DNA from: DATAXP01 sp963708675
Lineage (GTDB): Bacteria > Planctomycetota > Planctomycetia > Pirellulales > PNKZ01
Assembly (NCBI GenBank): GCA_963708675.1
Contig: CAVPTO010000003.1
Coordinates: 4,092,001 to 4,156,000 of the forward strand
Direction: 5' to 3'
Length of the DNA stretch: 64,000 bases
Every line of letters starts with the position of its first letter. Position 1 is the stretch's first letter. Both the position numbers and the translations under genes were made by a program. Under the pieces are notes generated by a model, which was given only the letters and a program-made list of their open reading frames with translations, ran no database searches and had not been told where the DNA came from. Positions 25,282 to 37,000 of the stretch are shown piece after piece.

Positions 25282-28200
25282 ATGCTTGAACGAGTCATCG
25301 ACTGGTCGCTTGCGCATCGCGGGCAAGTGCTCATCGGCACCGCCTTGGTGCTTGTGGCAGGCGTCATCGCGCTGCGGAATCTGAACGTCGACGCGTTTGC
25401 CGACACGACGCCCGTGCAGGTGCAGATCAACACGCAAGCGACGGCCTTGGTGCCCGAGGAAGTCGAGCGGCAAATCACGTTTCCCGTCGAGCTGGCGCTG
25501 GGCGGAATCCCTGGGCTCGAGGAAGTGCGTTCGATCTCGATGTACGGCCTGTCGCAAGTCGTGGCGACGTTCGCCGAAGGAACCGATGTCTACTTCGCCA
25601 GACAATTGGTCTATCAACGGCTCAGCAGCATCGAACTTCCGCCGAAGATCGGGCCTCCCGAGTTGGGGCCTCCCTCGACCGGCTTAGGCGAAGTCTTTCA
25701 CTATCTGCTGGTCCCGCGCGAAAGCGCTCGCATTCCGCTCGTCAGCCGCGACGGCAGCGAATCGAAGCCCATCGCGCAGCCGACCCACGAGCGCCAACTC
25801 ACGATGCTACGCGCGACACAGGATCGCAAGATCAAGCCGGTGTTGCGACAAGTGCCGAACACGGCCGAAGTGAACTCCTGGGGCGGGTTCGAGAAGCAAT
25901 ATCAGGTTCGTCTCGATCCGGGGAAGCTGCGGAAGTTTCACCTGTCGTTCGAGCAAGTCGTCTCGGCAATCAACGCCAACAACATGGCCGTCGGCGGCGG
26001 CAACATCGAGGCCTCGGGCGACATGCTGCTCGTGCATGGCCGCGGCCGAACGGTCACGCTCGATCAAATTGCCGACATCGTTATCGTGGCCGAGGCGGGC
26101 GTGCCCGTGTACGTGAAGGATGTTGCCGACGTTGCGATCGGCCACGCGGTGCGTGCCGGCGCGGTGACGGCCACGGTGCGCGATTCGCATCGCCCGAATC
26201 GTTGGCTGCACGACGAGGCGGTGCTCGGCCTGGGGTTCGCGCTCATGGGGCACAACAGCTACGCCGTCACGCAAGACTTGTACAAGGCGTTCACGAAGCT
26301 GATGCCTGACGTCGCTCGCGAGCTGGAAGCCGAGGGGGAACCCGCGTCGAGCATTGAAGTCGTTATCGCTTACGACCGCACCGAGTTGGTGAACCGCGTG
26401 ATTGCAACCGTCACGTCAAACCTGCTCGAAGGGGCGTGCATGGTCGTGCTGATACTGTTCATGTTCCTCGGCAACTTGCGCAGGGTTGATCTGCGCGACC
26501 GCCATTCCGCTGTCGATGTGCGTCGGTTTCTGCGGCATGTGGTACGCGGGTATCGCAGGGTCGTTGTTGAGCTTCGGCGCGATCGACTTTGGCCTCGTGG
26601 TTGACAGTTCGATCGTGATGATCGACCACATCGTCCACTCGTTGGCCGGCGCTAGCGGGGCACGCGCGCGCGAGTCTCGACACCGTGCGTCGCGCGGCGA
26701 TCGAAGTCCGCACGCCTGCCGTGTTCGGGCAACTCATCATCATGATCGTCTACTTGCCGATTCTTTCGCTCGAAGGGGTCGAAGGCCGCATGTTCCGCCC
26801 GATGGCGATGACGGTGATCTTCGTCCTCATCGGGTCGTTGATCTGTTCTCTCAGCTTGACGCCAGTGCTTGCGAGCCTGGTGTTGACTGCTCGTTCGCCG
26901 CGTGATGTGTTGCTCGTTCGTGTCGCGCGCAGGTGTACACGACGGTGCTCGAACGCTTGTTGCCGTGGCGAAAGACGCTCACCGTTGCGTCGCTGGCATT
27001 GTTGGGATGGTGCGGCTGGCTGGCCACGGGGCTCGGCACCGAGTTCGTGCCGCGCCTCGACGAAGGCACGATCGTCATCGGCATCACGCGTCCGCCGGGG
27101 ACGAGCCTCAACGAGAATCTGCGCATTAACCAGCGCATGGAACGGCAACTCGTGACGATGTTCCCCGATGAAGTCGATTACGTGTGGAGTCGCGTCGGCG
27201 CGCCCGAGGTGCCGACCGACGCGTCGACCGTCGAGATGAGCGATATGTTTGTGTCGCTTCGGCCGCGTGATGGCTGGACGAAGGCGCATAGTCAGACGGA
27301 ACTCGTGAAGCTGTTCGAAGAAGCGATGCGCGACTGCCCGGGTCAAGTGGTTTGGTACACGCAACCGATCGAGCAGCGCACGAACGAACTGATCTCCGGC
27401 GCGCGTGGCGACGTGGCGATCAAGCTGTTCGGCGAAGACTTCCAACAACTGATGCATTGGTCCGAACGCATTGCGGCAGTTTTGCGGACGGTGCCAGGTT
27501 GCAGCGACGTCACCACGGAGCAGACGCTGGGTCAGCCGATCTTGCGCATCGACGTGAGGCAAGACGAGCTGGCGCGTTACGGCATTCCGGTGCAAAGCGT
27601 GATGGACATTATCGAGTCGGTCGGTGGCAAGAGCGTCGGCGAAGTGGTCGAGGGCGCATGGCGATTCCCGCTCGTGGTGCGGCTGCCGGAGTCGATTCGC
27701 GGCACGCCGGAGTCGATCGCCGGCATTCTCGTCGAGAGCCCGTCGGGCGAGCTCATTCCTCTTTCGACGTTGGCCGACGTGCGTATCGAACGCGGGCCAC
27801 GACTCATCTCACGCGAGTGGAGCAAGCGGCGCGTAATGATTCAGTTCAACGTTCGCGATCGCGACGTCGGCAGCGCCGTGTACGACGCCCAGCAAAAGAT
27901 TGCTGAGAACGTGACGCTGCCGCAGGGTTACAGCATCGAGTGGGGCGGGCAGTTCGAGAACATGCGTCGCGCCCAGCGGCGACTTGCGATCGTGGGGCCG
28001 ATTTCGCTGAGCCTGATCTTGGTAATGCTGTACCTGGCGTTTCGCAATCGATGGGACACCGCGGTGATCTTCGGCAGCATTCCTTTTGCGATGGCCGGTG
28101 GTATTATCGCGTTGTGGTTGCGATCGATGCCGCTGTCGATCTCGGCGGCGATCGGGTTCATCACGCTCTCGGGCGTCGCCGTGCTCAACAGCATGGTGAT

Positions 28201-28474
28201 CGTTTCGGCCATGCGCCGCGAATACGAGCGCGTGCAGCCGAGTGTCGAAGCGATCTTGCGTGCTTCGAGCGAATCGGTCCGCACGGTGCTCATCACGATG
28301 ATGGTCGCGTCGATCGGTTTTCTGCCGATGGCCATGAGCGACGGCGCCGGCGCCGAGGTGCAACGTCCGTTGGCCTCGGTCGTCATCGGCGGCATGCTTT
28401 TCGGCACGATCGCGACGTTGATTCTGCTGCCCGCGTTTTACGCGTGGCGGGCGTCGCGGTTTCGCGTGTTTTGA
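25282..28474 (+). CDS. CusA/CzcA-like heavy-metal RND permease (three frameshifts at 26480-26933)
   Basis: The N-terminal half (MLERVIDWSLAHRGQVLIGT; NVDAFADTTPVQVQINTQA; PVELALGGIPGLEEVRSISMYGLS) and C-terminal half (GTEFVPRLDEGTIVIGI; GSIPFAMAGGIIALWL; SISAAIGFITLSGVAVLNSMV) are unmistakably HME-type RND. Between them the frame changes three times: near gcgcag at 26478-26483, near the CG run at 26661-26672, and at agg 26931-26933. Restoring two, two and one bases yields a continuous protein including the TM4 segment GAIDFGLVVDSSIVMIDHIV, where HME pumps keep one Asp. All three lesions fall within 460 bases. If not assembly errors, the pump is inactive. Probable substrates are Cu, Ag, Co, Zn or Cd ions. 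Confidence 0.88.
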
Positions 28475-28477
28475 ACC

Positions 28478-28627
28478 CCCTCTCCCTTTGGGAGAGGGTG
28501 GCGCGGGCACCGCCGCGTAGCGGTGGTCGGCCGCCGGGTGAGGGCGGGTTGAAGTAGAAGGCGCTTACCGATTCAACCCGCCCTCATCCGCCGCTGCGCG
28601 GCACCTTCTCCCGGACGGAGAAGGATT
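28478..28627. repeat. REP-like palindromic element, family B, copy 1
   Basis: Starts with the perfect hairpin ccctctccc-ttt-gggagaggg (28478-28498), then a GC-rich hairpin (accgccgcgtagcggt), cgccgggtgagggcgggttgaa, a short loop, and the inverse ttcaacccgccctcatccgc and a closing hairpin (cttctcccggacggagaag). It begins 4 bases after the CusA-like stop. A near-identical element follows the MdtB-like gene at 33859. Confidence 0.85.
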
Positions 28628-28769
28628 AAAATGCCAGCGCTCGCCGCAACAAATGTGTGTGATGCGCGACGTGGCCGACGCTCATGACCGCGCGTGCAGC
28701 GCGAGCAACGTCGGGTGACAAAAGGTCGCTGTTCGAGCAGTCGTTCACGTCGTATCCGTGCTGCTCCAA

Positions 28770-29115
28770 CTAATGGCAGAGCGGAAACTCCCATAACAAA
28801 AATTCACCTGAACCTACGCTCTGCGGATTGTCGTAAATCTGCCGATACTTACCGTACGGGCGATCGAAACTCACATCGACGCCCGGCAGCGACGTCCAAC
28901 TTTCGGCGGCGTGGCTGTGATAACACAAAGATGTCGATTGCTTCGCCGAGTGCGACAGATTGTCGCGCGATGAGTTTAGCATCGCGATTCACGTTGACGG
29001 GGCGCGCACTTCCGGAGACAGTTGTGCTATGACTCAATGCAGTGACCGCACCGATGGCAGTTTTCAAAACATCGCGGCGATCGACTTCCGAATGTAGGGG
29101 CACGTCCATCGTCAT
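28770..29115 (-). pseudogene. Remnant (or frameshifted copy) of a small Tat-exported protein
   Basis: Preceded by GAGAGG, the frame from ATG 29115 begins MTMDVPLHSEVDRRDVLKTA and continues IGAVTALSHSTTVSGSARP, a good Tat signal with a twin arginine. It continues to LGEAIDIFVLSQPRR. The same bases in another frame then read SWTSLPGVDVSFDRPYGKYR, QIYDNPQSVGSGEFLLWEF and stop at 28770. A shift near 28920-28945 would join them into one protein of about 114 residues. I cannot name the family. The rest of the 28628-29237 gap shows no other convincing gene. Confidence 0.42.
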
Positions 29116-29417
29116 GGTCCTCTCAAGTCGTTCCCCCCACGAGCACTGCATCCACTTAACCGAAGTGTAATCGACACGCGCGGTCCAGCCGGAACATTCC
29201 TGCTATATCTGGTCGCGTAACTGTTTCCCACGCTGGAATGAGGCGCATAATAACAAGGGCGCCACCAGCCTTGTCCCTCCAAAAGTATTTGTCGCCGCCT
29301 CCCCCGCATGCCCACCATTCCCTCACGCACCAACGCTCCCGAACTTTCGGTTCCCGAGCGCCTCGCGCCACGGTGTCATCGCCGGCTGCGACATCGCACG
29401 CTGCGACATCACCGGCA

Positions 29418-30728
29418 ATGACCGCACCCAAGGCGCGTTCCGATTACGAATCGCGCATCGAGACTGAAACCACCAAGGAGTTCGAAACTCCGAAAGAGTT
29501 GCCGCGTCAGCGACGGCAATTTCCGTGGGGCTCGTTGTTGACGCTGGCGTTGGTGTCAGCAGGCGCAGCCGCGGCGTACTACACCGCGCCACAATGGTTG
29601 CCGTACGCACGAGCGCGATGGGAAGCGCTCGTTCACACCAAGCCGACCACCGCGCCCAAGCGCGTGGTGCCCGTCGGCGCTGCCGAAGTTCGCACGAGCG
29701 ACGTCAGCATCTATCTCAACGGCCTCGGCACCGTGACGGCCTTCTACACCGTCACGGTTCGCACGCGCATTGATGGCGAGCTTGTGAACGTCGCGTTCAC
29801 CGAAGGCCAAATGGTCAAAGAAGGCGATGTGCTTGCCGAGATCGACCCGCGTCCGTACCAGGTGCAGCTCACGCAGGCGGAAGGCCAACTGCAAAAAGAC
29901 GAGGCGTCGCTGAAGGTCGCGCAACTCGACCTCGACCGCTACTTGGCGCTCTTGCCGACACGCTCGGTCACGGCACAACAAGTCGATGCGCAGCGCGCAC
30001 TCGTGCAACAAAGCGAAGGCGCGATCATGACCGACCGCGGCACGATCGACAACGTTCGCTTGCAGCTCAACTACTGCCGCATCACGTCGCCGATCTCCGG
30101 GCGCATCGGCCTGCGTCTCGTCGATCCCGGCAACATGGTGCACGCCAGCGACGCCAATGGCCTGGCCGTCGTCACGCAACTGCAGCCGATTGCCGTCGTG
30201 TTCACGATTCCACAGGACGACATTCGCAAAGTGCAGGCGAAGATGAACGCCGATCAGGAACTCGCGGTCGATGCGTTCGATCGGCAGTTCGATACGAAGC
30301 TGGCTACCGGCAAGCTGTTCGCCATCGACAACCAGGTCGACGCGCTTACCGGCACGTTGAAACTCAAAGCGATCTTCGAGAACAAGGATCGCATGCTCTT
30401 TCCGAATCAGTTCGTCAACGCGCGGCTGTTGATCGAGACGTTGCCGGGCGTGAAGGTTGTACCGTCGGCGGCGGTGCAGCTCGGCCCCGAGTCGAGCTTC
30501 GTGTATGTCGTCAAACCGGACGAGACGGTTGAGCTGCGCGTGGTGAAGCCCGGCGCGACCGAAGGCGACACGACCGTCATTGAAGATGGCCTTCAGCCCG
30601 GCGAACTGGTCGTGACTGACGGCGTCGACAAACTCCAACCGGGAACGAAGGTTTCCGTGAAGAGTCGAAACGGCGAACAGAACGCTCCGGGCGGTGCTAA
30701 GGGGTCGGCTCAACCCAAGGCAAGCTGA
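29418..30728 (+). CDS. MdtA-like RND adaptor (membrane fusion protein)
   Basis: 436 residues from ATG 29418 (MTAPKARSDYESRIETETTK). The frame is open further upstream to 29238, but that part is low-complexity and I judged it untranslated. One anchor helix (GSLLTLALVSAGAAAAYYTA), then PVGAAEVRTSDVSIYLNGLGTVTAFYTVTV, FTEGQMVKEGDVLAEIDPRPYQVQLTQAEGQL, a short hairpin, ITSPISGRIGLRLVDPGNMV and VVTQLQPIAVVFTIPQDDI: the MdtA/HlyD layout. Its stop overlaps the ATG of the first permease (TGATG), so the three-gene MdtABC-like order is adaptor, permease, permease. Confidence 0.93.
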   Translation: MTAPKARSDYESRIETETTKEFETPKELPRQRRQFPWGSLLTLALVSAGAAAAYYTAPQWLPYARARWEALVHTKPTTAPKRVVPVGAAEVRTSDVSIYLNGLGTVTAFYTVTVRTRIDGELVNVAFTEGQMVKEGDVLAEIDPRPYQVQLTQAEGQLQKDEASLKVAQLDLDRYLALLPTRSVTAQQVDAQRALVQQSEGAIMTDRGTIDNVRLQLNYCRITSPISGRIGLRLVDPGNMVHASDANGLAVVTQLQPIAVVFTIPQDDIRKVQAKMNADQELAVDAFDRQFDTKLATGKLFAIDNQVDALTGTLKLKAIFENKDRMLFPNQFVNARLLIETLPGVKVVPSAAVQLGPESSFVYVVKPDETVELRVVKPGATEGDTTVIEDGLQPGELVVTDGVDKLQPGTKVSVKSRNGEQNAPGGAKGSAQPKAS

Positions 30729-33700
30729 TGAGCCCCTCCCGGCCATTCATCCTTCGGCCGGTCGCGACCATCCTCATGATGGTTGCGCTGCTGCTGGTGG
30801 GAGGCGTGGCGTACTACCAATTGCCCGTCTCGGCGTTGCCGCAGGTCGATTACCCGACCATCCAGGTGCTGACGTTCTATCCCGGCGGCAGCCCCGAGGT
30901 CATGGCCTCGTCGGTCACCGCGCCGCTCGAACGACAGTTCGGCCAGGTGCCCGGCCTCACGCAGATGACGAGCACCAGCTCCGAAGGCAGCTCGGTCATC
31001 ACGCTCCGTTTCGCGCTCGAGCTGAACATCGACGTCGCCGAGCAACAGGTGCAAGCGGCCATCAACGCGGCGACAACCTTCCTGCCGAAAGACCTGCCGA
31101 ACCCGCCGATCTACAGCAAGACCAATCCCGCCGACGCACCGATTCTCACGCTCGCGCTTTCGTCGGTAACGATGCCACTGACGAAAGTCGAAGACTTCGC
31201 CGACACGCGGCTCGCTCAGAAGATCGCGCAGTTGCCCGGGGTCGGCATGGTGAGCATCACGGGGGGTCAAAAGCCTGCAATCCGCGTCCAGGCGAACCCC
31301 ATGGCGCTGGCCGCGATGGGGATGAATCTTGAGGATCTGCGTCTGACGCTCATGCAGGCCAGCGTCAACCAGGCGAAGGGAAACTTCGACGGCCCGCGCC
31401 AGGCGTATGCCATCGGCGCGAACGATCAACTGCTCACGGCCGATCAGTATCGCCAGTTGATTATCGCGTACCGCAACAACGCAGCCGTGCATTTGTCCGA
31501 CGTTGCCGACGTCATCGACGGCGCCGAGAACGTGCGGCAGGCAGCGTGGATGAACACGACGCCCGCCGTGATCATGAACATTCAACGTCAGCCGGGCGCG
31601 AACATCATCGAGGTCGTCGACCGGATCAACGCACTGCTGCCGCAACTGCGGTCGTCGCTGCCGGCGTCGATCGACGTCAAGGTGCTCACCGACCGCACGT
31701 TGACGATCCGCGCGAGCGTCGAAGACGTGCAGTTCGAAATGCTGCTCACCATCGGGCTGGTCGTGATGGTGATGTTTCTGTTCCTGCGCAGCGTGTCGGC
31801 CACCGTCATCCCCAGCGTCGCGGTGCCGTTGTCGATCGTCGGCACGTTCGCGGTGATGTATATGCTCGATTACAGCCTCAACAACCTGACGTTGATGGCG
31901 TTGACGATTTCGACCGGCTTCGTCGTCGACGATGCAATCGTGATGATCGAAAACATCGCGCGGCACATCGAGGCCGGCGAAGCGCCGATGAAGGCGGCGC
32001 TCAAAGGCTCCGAGGAAATCGGCTTCACGATCGTCTCGCTCAGCGTGTCGCTGATCGCGGTGCTCATTCCGCTGTTGTTCATGGGCGATATTGTCGGCCG
32101 TTTGTTCCGCGAATTTGCCGTGACGTTGAGCGTCACGATCGTCATCTCGGCGATTGTGTCGCTGACGCTCACGCCGATGATGGCCGCGCGGCTGCTCAAG
32201 CACACGCCGCATCAACAGCAAGGTTACCTGGCACGAGTGATGGAGTGGGGCTTCGACTCGGTCATCGCCATGTACGGCGTCACGCTCCGCTGGGTGTTGA
32301 AGCTGCAAACGCTGACGTTGATCGTCGCCGCCGCGACGCTCGTCGCCACCATCTATCTGTACATCTACACGCCCAAGGGGTTCTTCCCCGTGCAAGACAC
32401 GGGCGTGATTCTCGGCATCTCCGAGGCGACGCAAAGCATTTCGTTCGACGCGATGAAAGAGCGGCAACAAGCGCTCAACCGCGAGATCCTCGAAGACCCT
32501 GCCGTCGAAAGCCTGTCGTCGTTCATCGGCATCGACGGTACGAACGTCACGCTCAACAGCGGACGTGTGCAGATCAACCTCAAGCCGCTCGAAGAACGCC
32601 AACTGACGGCCGTCGATGTCATTCGCCGCTTGCAGCAACGGCTGGCGAACATTCAAGGCATCACGCTGTTCATGCAGCCGGTGCAAGACCTGACGGTCGA
32701 AACACGCGTTAGCCGCACGCAGTATCAGTACAGTCTCGAAGACCCCGACGCGAAGGAGTTAGCCCTCTGGACGCCGAAGCTCATCGAGCGACTTCGTCAG
32801 ATTCCCGAGTTGCGCGACGTGGCGAGCGATCAACAGAACCAAGGGCTGCAAGCGCACGTCGTCATCGATCGCGACACCGCGTCGCGCATCGGCATCACGC
32901 CGCAGATGGTCGACGACGCGCTGTACAACGCGTTCGGTCAGCGACAGATTTCGATTCTGTTCACGCAGTTGAATCAGTACCGGCTGATCCTCGAAGTGAA
33001 GCCCGAGTTCCGCAATCGGCCCGACGATTTGACCGAAATCTGGCTGAAGGTTCCCGGAGGCCGCGAGGCGCCGCTCGATTCGTTCACGACGATCAATCAA
33101 CGCACGATGCCGTTGACGATCAACCATCAGGGGCAGTTCCCGGTGGTGAACATCTCGTTCAACCTGGCGCATGGCGCGGCATTGGGCGAAGCGGTCGAAG
33201 CGATCGCCGCGGCGACACGCGAGATCGGCATGCCGCCGAGCATTCAAACGAGCTTCCAAGGAACAGCCGCCGCGTTCGAGGCCTCGCTGAAGAACGAGCC
33301 GATGCTCATTCTCGCGGCGCTCGTCACGGTGTACATCGTGCTCGGCGTGCTCTACGAGAGCTATGTGCATCCGATCACGATTCTGTCGACACTCCCCTCG
33401 GCCGGCGTCGGTGCGCTCGTCGCGCTTCTGCTGTGCGGCATGGAACTGTCGGTCATTTCGTTGATCGGCATCATTCTGTTGATCGGCATCGTCAAGAAGA
33501 ACGCGATCATGATGATCGACTTCGCGCTCGATGCCGAGCGCAATGAAGGAATGGACCCGCACGAAGCGATCTTCCAAGCCTGCCTGCTGCGGTTCCGTCC
33601 GATCATGATGACGACGATGGCGGCGTTGCTCGGCGCCGTGCCGCTGGCGATGGGGCATGGCACCGGCAGCGAGCTGCGACGTCCGCTGGGCATCACGATC

Positions 33701-33853
33701 ATCGGCGGCTTGTTGTTCAGTCAGTTGCTGACCCTATACACGACGCCCGTCATATATCTGTGGTTCGATCGTCTGGCGCGATTGATTACCGGCCACGGCA
33801 CCACGCGAGTCGCGCCGTCTGAGGAGGAAAAAGAACTGTTGAAAACGGAATGA
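30728..33853 (+). CDS. MdtB-like RND multidrug permease
   Basis: 1041 residues, inner-membrane RND pump of the HAE1 type. MSPSRPFILRPVATILMM opens TM1; QLPVSALPQVDYPTIQV and FYPGGSPEVMASSVTAPLERQF follow. TM4 holds GFVVDDAIVMIENIARHIE with both proton-relay aspartates. The C-terminal block has GIVKKNAIMMIDFALDAERN, LRFRPIMMTTMAALLGAVPLA and the final helix. It is translationally coupled to the adaptor. In the enteric MdtBC pair the two permeases form a heterotrimer; the presence of two different permeases here suggests the same. Confidence 0.95.
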   Translation: MSPSRPFILRPVATILMMVALLLVGGVAYYQLPVSALPQVDYPTIQVLTFYPGGSPEVMASSVTAPLERQFGQVPGLTQMTSTSSEGSSVITLRFALELNIDVAEQQVQAAINAATTFLPKDLPNPPIYSKTNPADAPILTLALSSVTMPLTKVEDFADTRLAQKIAQLPGVGMVSITGGQKPAIRVQANPMALAAMGMNLEDLRLTLMQASVNQAKGNFDGPRQAYAIGANDQLLTADQYRQLIIAYRNNAAVHLSDVADVIDGAENVRQAAWMNTTPAVIMNIQRQPGANIIEVVDRINALLPQLRSSLPASIDVKVLTDRTLTIRASVEDVQFEMLLTIGLVVMVMFLFLRSVSATVIPSVAVPLSIVGTFAVMYMLDYSLNNLTLMALTISTGFVVDDAIVMIENIARHIEAGEAPMKAALKGSEEIGFTIVSLSVSLIAVLIPLLFMGDIVGRLFREFAVTLSVTIVISAIVSLTLTPMMAARLLKHTPHQQQGYLARVMEWGFDSVIAMYGVTLRWVLKLQTLTLIVAAATLVATIYLYIYTPKGFFPVQDTGVILGISEATQSISFDAMKERQQALNREILEDPAVESLSSFIGIDGTNVTLNSGRVQINLKPLEERQLTAVDVIRRLQQRLANIQGITLFMQPVQDLTVETRVSRTQYQYSLEDPDAKELALWTPKLIERLRQIPELRDVASDQQNQGLQAHVVIDRDTASRIGITPQMVDDALYNAFGQRQISILFTQLNQYRLILEVKPEFRNRPDDLTEIWLKVPGGREAPLDSFTTINQRTMPLTINHQGQFPVVNISFNLAHGAALGEAVEAIAAATREIGMPPSIQTSFQGTAAAFEASLKNEPMLILAALVTVYIVLGVLYESYVHPITILSTLPSAGVGALVALLLCGMELSVISLIGIILLIGIVKKNAIMMIDFALDAERNEGMDPHEAIFQACLLRFRPIMMTTMAALLGAVPLAMGHGTGSELRRPLGITIIGGLLFSQLLTLYTTPVIYLWFDRLARLITGHGTTRVAPSEEEKELLKTE

Positions 33854-33858
33854 ACGAA

Positions 33859-33988
33859 TTCCCTCTCCCTTTGGGTGAGGGTGGCGGCGAAGCCGCCGGG
33901 TGAGGGCGGGTTGAAGTAGAAGGCAGTCACTAACTCAACCCGCCTTCATCCGCCGCTTCGCGGCATCTTCTCCCGAAGGGAGAAGGGT
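33859..33988. repeat. REP-like palindromic element, family B, copy 2
   Basis: Same design as the copy at 28478: ccctctccctttgggtgaggg, then a GC-rich hairpin (ggcggcgaagccgccggg), gcgggttgaagtagaaggc, its inverse tcaacccgc, and a closing hairpin cttctcccgaagggagaag. It lies 6 bases after the first Mdt-like permease stop and before the second, so it interrupts the operon. Confidence 0.88.
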
Positions 33989-34025
33989 TGGCATTCACCA
34001 TTCCGCGTTCTGACTTCTGTTTCCC

Positions 34026-37000
34026 ATGAGCCTCTCCACGCCCTTCATTCACCGGCCGGTCGGAACCACGCTGCTCACGGCAGCCGTGATGCTCGCCGGC
34101 GCGTTGGGCTATGCGTTCTTGCCGGTCGCGCCGCTGCCGCAAGTCGATTTCCCGACGATCCAGGTGAGTGCGGCGCTCCCCGGGGCAAGTCCTGAGACGA
34201 TGGCGTCGGCCGTCGCGACTCCGCTCGAGCGACAGTTCGGCCAGATCGCTGGCGTCACCGAGATGACGTCGCTCAGCTATTTGGGCACGACGTCGATCAC
34301 GCTGCAATTCGACTTGAATCGCAACATCGACGCTGCCGCGCACGACGTGCAGGCGGCGATCAACGCGGCTCGCAGTCGATTGCCTACCAACCTGCCCAGC
34401 AACCCGACGTATCGCAAGGTCAACCCGGCCGACTCGCCGGTTCTCATTCTCACTCTCACGAGCCGCACGTACACGAAGGCTCGCATGTACGACGCGGCCT
34501 CGACGATTCTGCAGCAACGCCTCGCTCAAGTGCGCGGCGTCGGGCAGGTGATTGTCGGCGGCGGCGCGCCGCCGGCCGTGCGCGTCGACGTGAACCCCAC
34601 GGTGCTGAATCACTTCGGCCTCGGCCTGGAAGACGTTCGCACGATGTTGACCACGGCCAACGCGAATCGTCCGAAGGGTCAGATTGCCAATGAAAACCAA
34701 TCCTGGTCGATCAGCACGACCGACCAACTGACGAAGGCCGAAGAGTACGCGCCGCTCATCGTGACGTATCGCAACGGAGCGCCGGTGCGGCTGCGGGACG
34801 TTGCGACCGTGTTCGACGGCGTCGAGGACGTGCGGGCCATCGGCTTCAACAACGGCGAGCCGGCCATCATGATCGTCGTCTTCCGTCAGCCGGCCGCAAG
34901 CATCATCGCCACCGTTGATCGCGTGACGTCGCTAATTCCTCAGTTGCAGGCCGACATCCCGGCCGACATGAAGCTCGAAGTGGCGATGGACCGCACGGCC
35001 ACCATCCGGGCGAGCGTTCATGACATGCAGTTCTCGCTGCTCATTTCGGTGGCGCTGGTCGTGTTGGTCGTGTTCCTGTTTTTACGGAATTGGCGTGCGA
35101 CGTTCATCCCCAGCGTCGCGGTCCCCGTGTCGCTCGTCGGCACGTTCGGCGTCATGTACCTGGCCGGCTACAGCCTCGACAACCTTTCGCTGATGGCGCT
35201 GGCGATTGCGACCGGCTTCGTCGTCGACGACGCGATCGTGGTCATCGAAAACATTACGCGCCACTTGGAGCGAGGCGTTCCGCCAATGCGCGCGGCGCTC
35301 GACGGCGCCTCGGAAATCGGCTTCACCGTGCTGTCGATGAGCGTGTCGCTCGTGGCGGTGTTTATTCCCATCTTGCTGATGGGTGGCATCGTTGGCCGCT
35401 TGTTTCGCGAGTTCGCCGTGACGTTGTCGGTTGCCGTCGGCGTGTCGATGGTCGTGTCGCTAACGACGACGCCGATGATGTGCGCGCGGATGCTCAAGAG
35501 CGCGCACGAAGAAAAACATGGAGCGATCTATCGCTTCAGCGAGAAAATCTTCGATTGGATTCTCGCGTTCTACGAGGTCACGCTCGGCTGGGTGTTGCGG
35601 CATCCGAAGATCACGCTGTTGTCGCTGTTCGTGACGATCGGTTTCACCGGCTATCTGTACGTCATCATTCCTAAGGGCTTTTTTCCGCAGCAAGACACCG
35701 GCCGGTTGACGGGCAACATCCTGGCCGATCAAGACACGTCGTTCCAGACGATGCGAAGCTTGCTGACGCGCTTCGCGGCCGTCGTGTCGGCCGATCCCGA
35801 CGTCGACGTCGTGACAGCGTTCACGGGCGGCGGCTCGGGCGGCAGCGCGAACACGGCGCGCATGTTTGTGTCGCTCAAAGACCTTTCGCAGCGATCGTCG
35901 AGCGTCGATCAGGTGCTCGCGAGAATTCGAGGCAACACCTCGAAGATTCCCGGTGCGGCGCTCTTCATGCAAGGCGTGCAAGACCTGCGCATCGGCGGAC
36001 GCGCCAGCAGCGCACAGTTCCAGTACACGCTGCAGAGCGATCACCTACGCGACTTGAACGATTGGGGGCCGAAGATTCTCGCGAAACTTCGCACCATTCC
36101 CGGCATCGTCGACGTGAACAGCGACCAACAGAACCGTGGGTTGCAAGCCTCGCTGAACATCGATCGCACCGCCGCCGCGCGTCTCGGCATCACGACGCAG
36201 CAAATCGACGAAACCCTGTACGACGCTTTCGGCCAACGGCAGGTGTCGACGATCTACAAGCCGCTCAACCAGTATCACGTTGTCATGGGCGTCGAGCCTG
36301 AGTTCTGGCAAGACCCGTCGACGCTCGACCACATCTACGTGCGGGGTTTGAACAACGAACAGATTCCACTGTCGGCCATGTATCGCCACACCTCGACGAC
36401 CACGCCGCTGGCGGTCGCGCACTCTGGGCAGTTTCCATCGGTGACGTTCTCATTCAACCTGGAATCGTGGATGTCGCTGGGCCAGGCAGTCGAACAGATC
36501 GAGGAAGCGGTCGCGAGCATGGGAATGCCGAAGAGCATTCGCGGAACGTTCTCGGGAACCGCGCAGGCGTTTCGAGCGTCGTTGGCCAACGAGCCGTGGT
36601 TGATCCTTGCCGCGCTGGTGACGGTGTACATCGTGCTCGGCATTTTGTACGAGAGTTATATCCACCCGATCACGATCCTCTCGACGTTGCCGTCGGCCGG
36701 CGTCGGCGCGTTGTTGGCGCTGATGATGTGCGGGATCGACTTGAACGTGATGGCGCTGATCGGCATCATCCTGCTGATCGGCATCGTCAAGAAGAACGCG
36801 ATCATGATGATCGACTTCGCCTTGGAGGCCGAGCGCAACGAAGGCCGCCCGCCTGAGGAAGCGATCTTCGAGGCGTGTCTGCTTCGGTTTCGCCCGATTA
36901 TGATGACGACGATGGCGGCGCTGTTGGGCGGCTTGCCGCTGGCTCTCGGCACCGGCAACGGATCGGAGCTGCGACGGCCTTTGGGCGTGGCGATGGTCGG

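Noticed and set aside
28573..28794. Small minus-strand frame downstream of the CusA-like gene
   Set aside because: Its C-terminal part is the REP-like element and the rest has no protein-like pattern or ribosome site.
30710..32686. 658-codon open frame on the minus strand over the MdtB-like gene
   Set aside because: Antisense shadow rich in Arg, His and Asp; the plus-strand gene has full family conservation.
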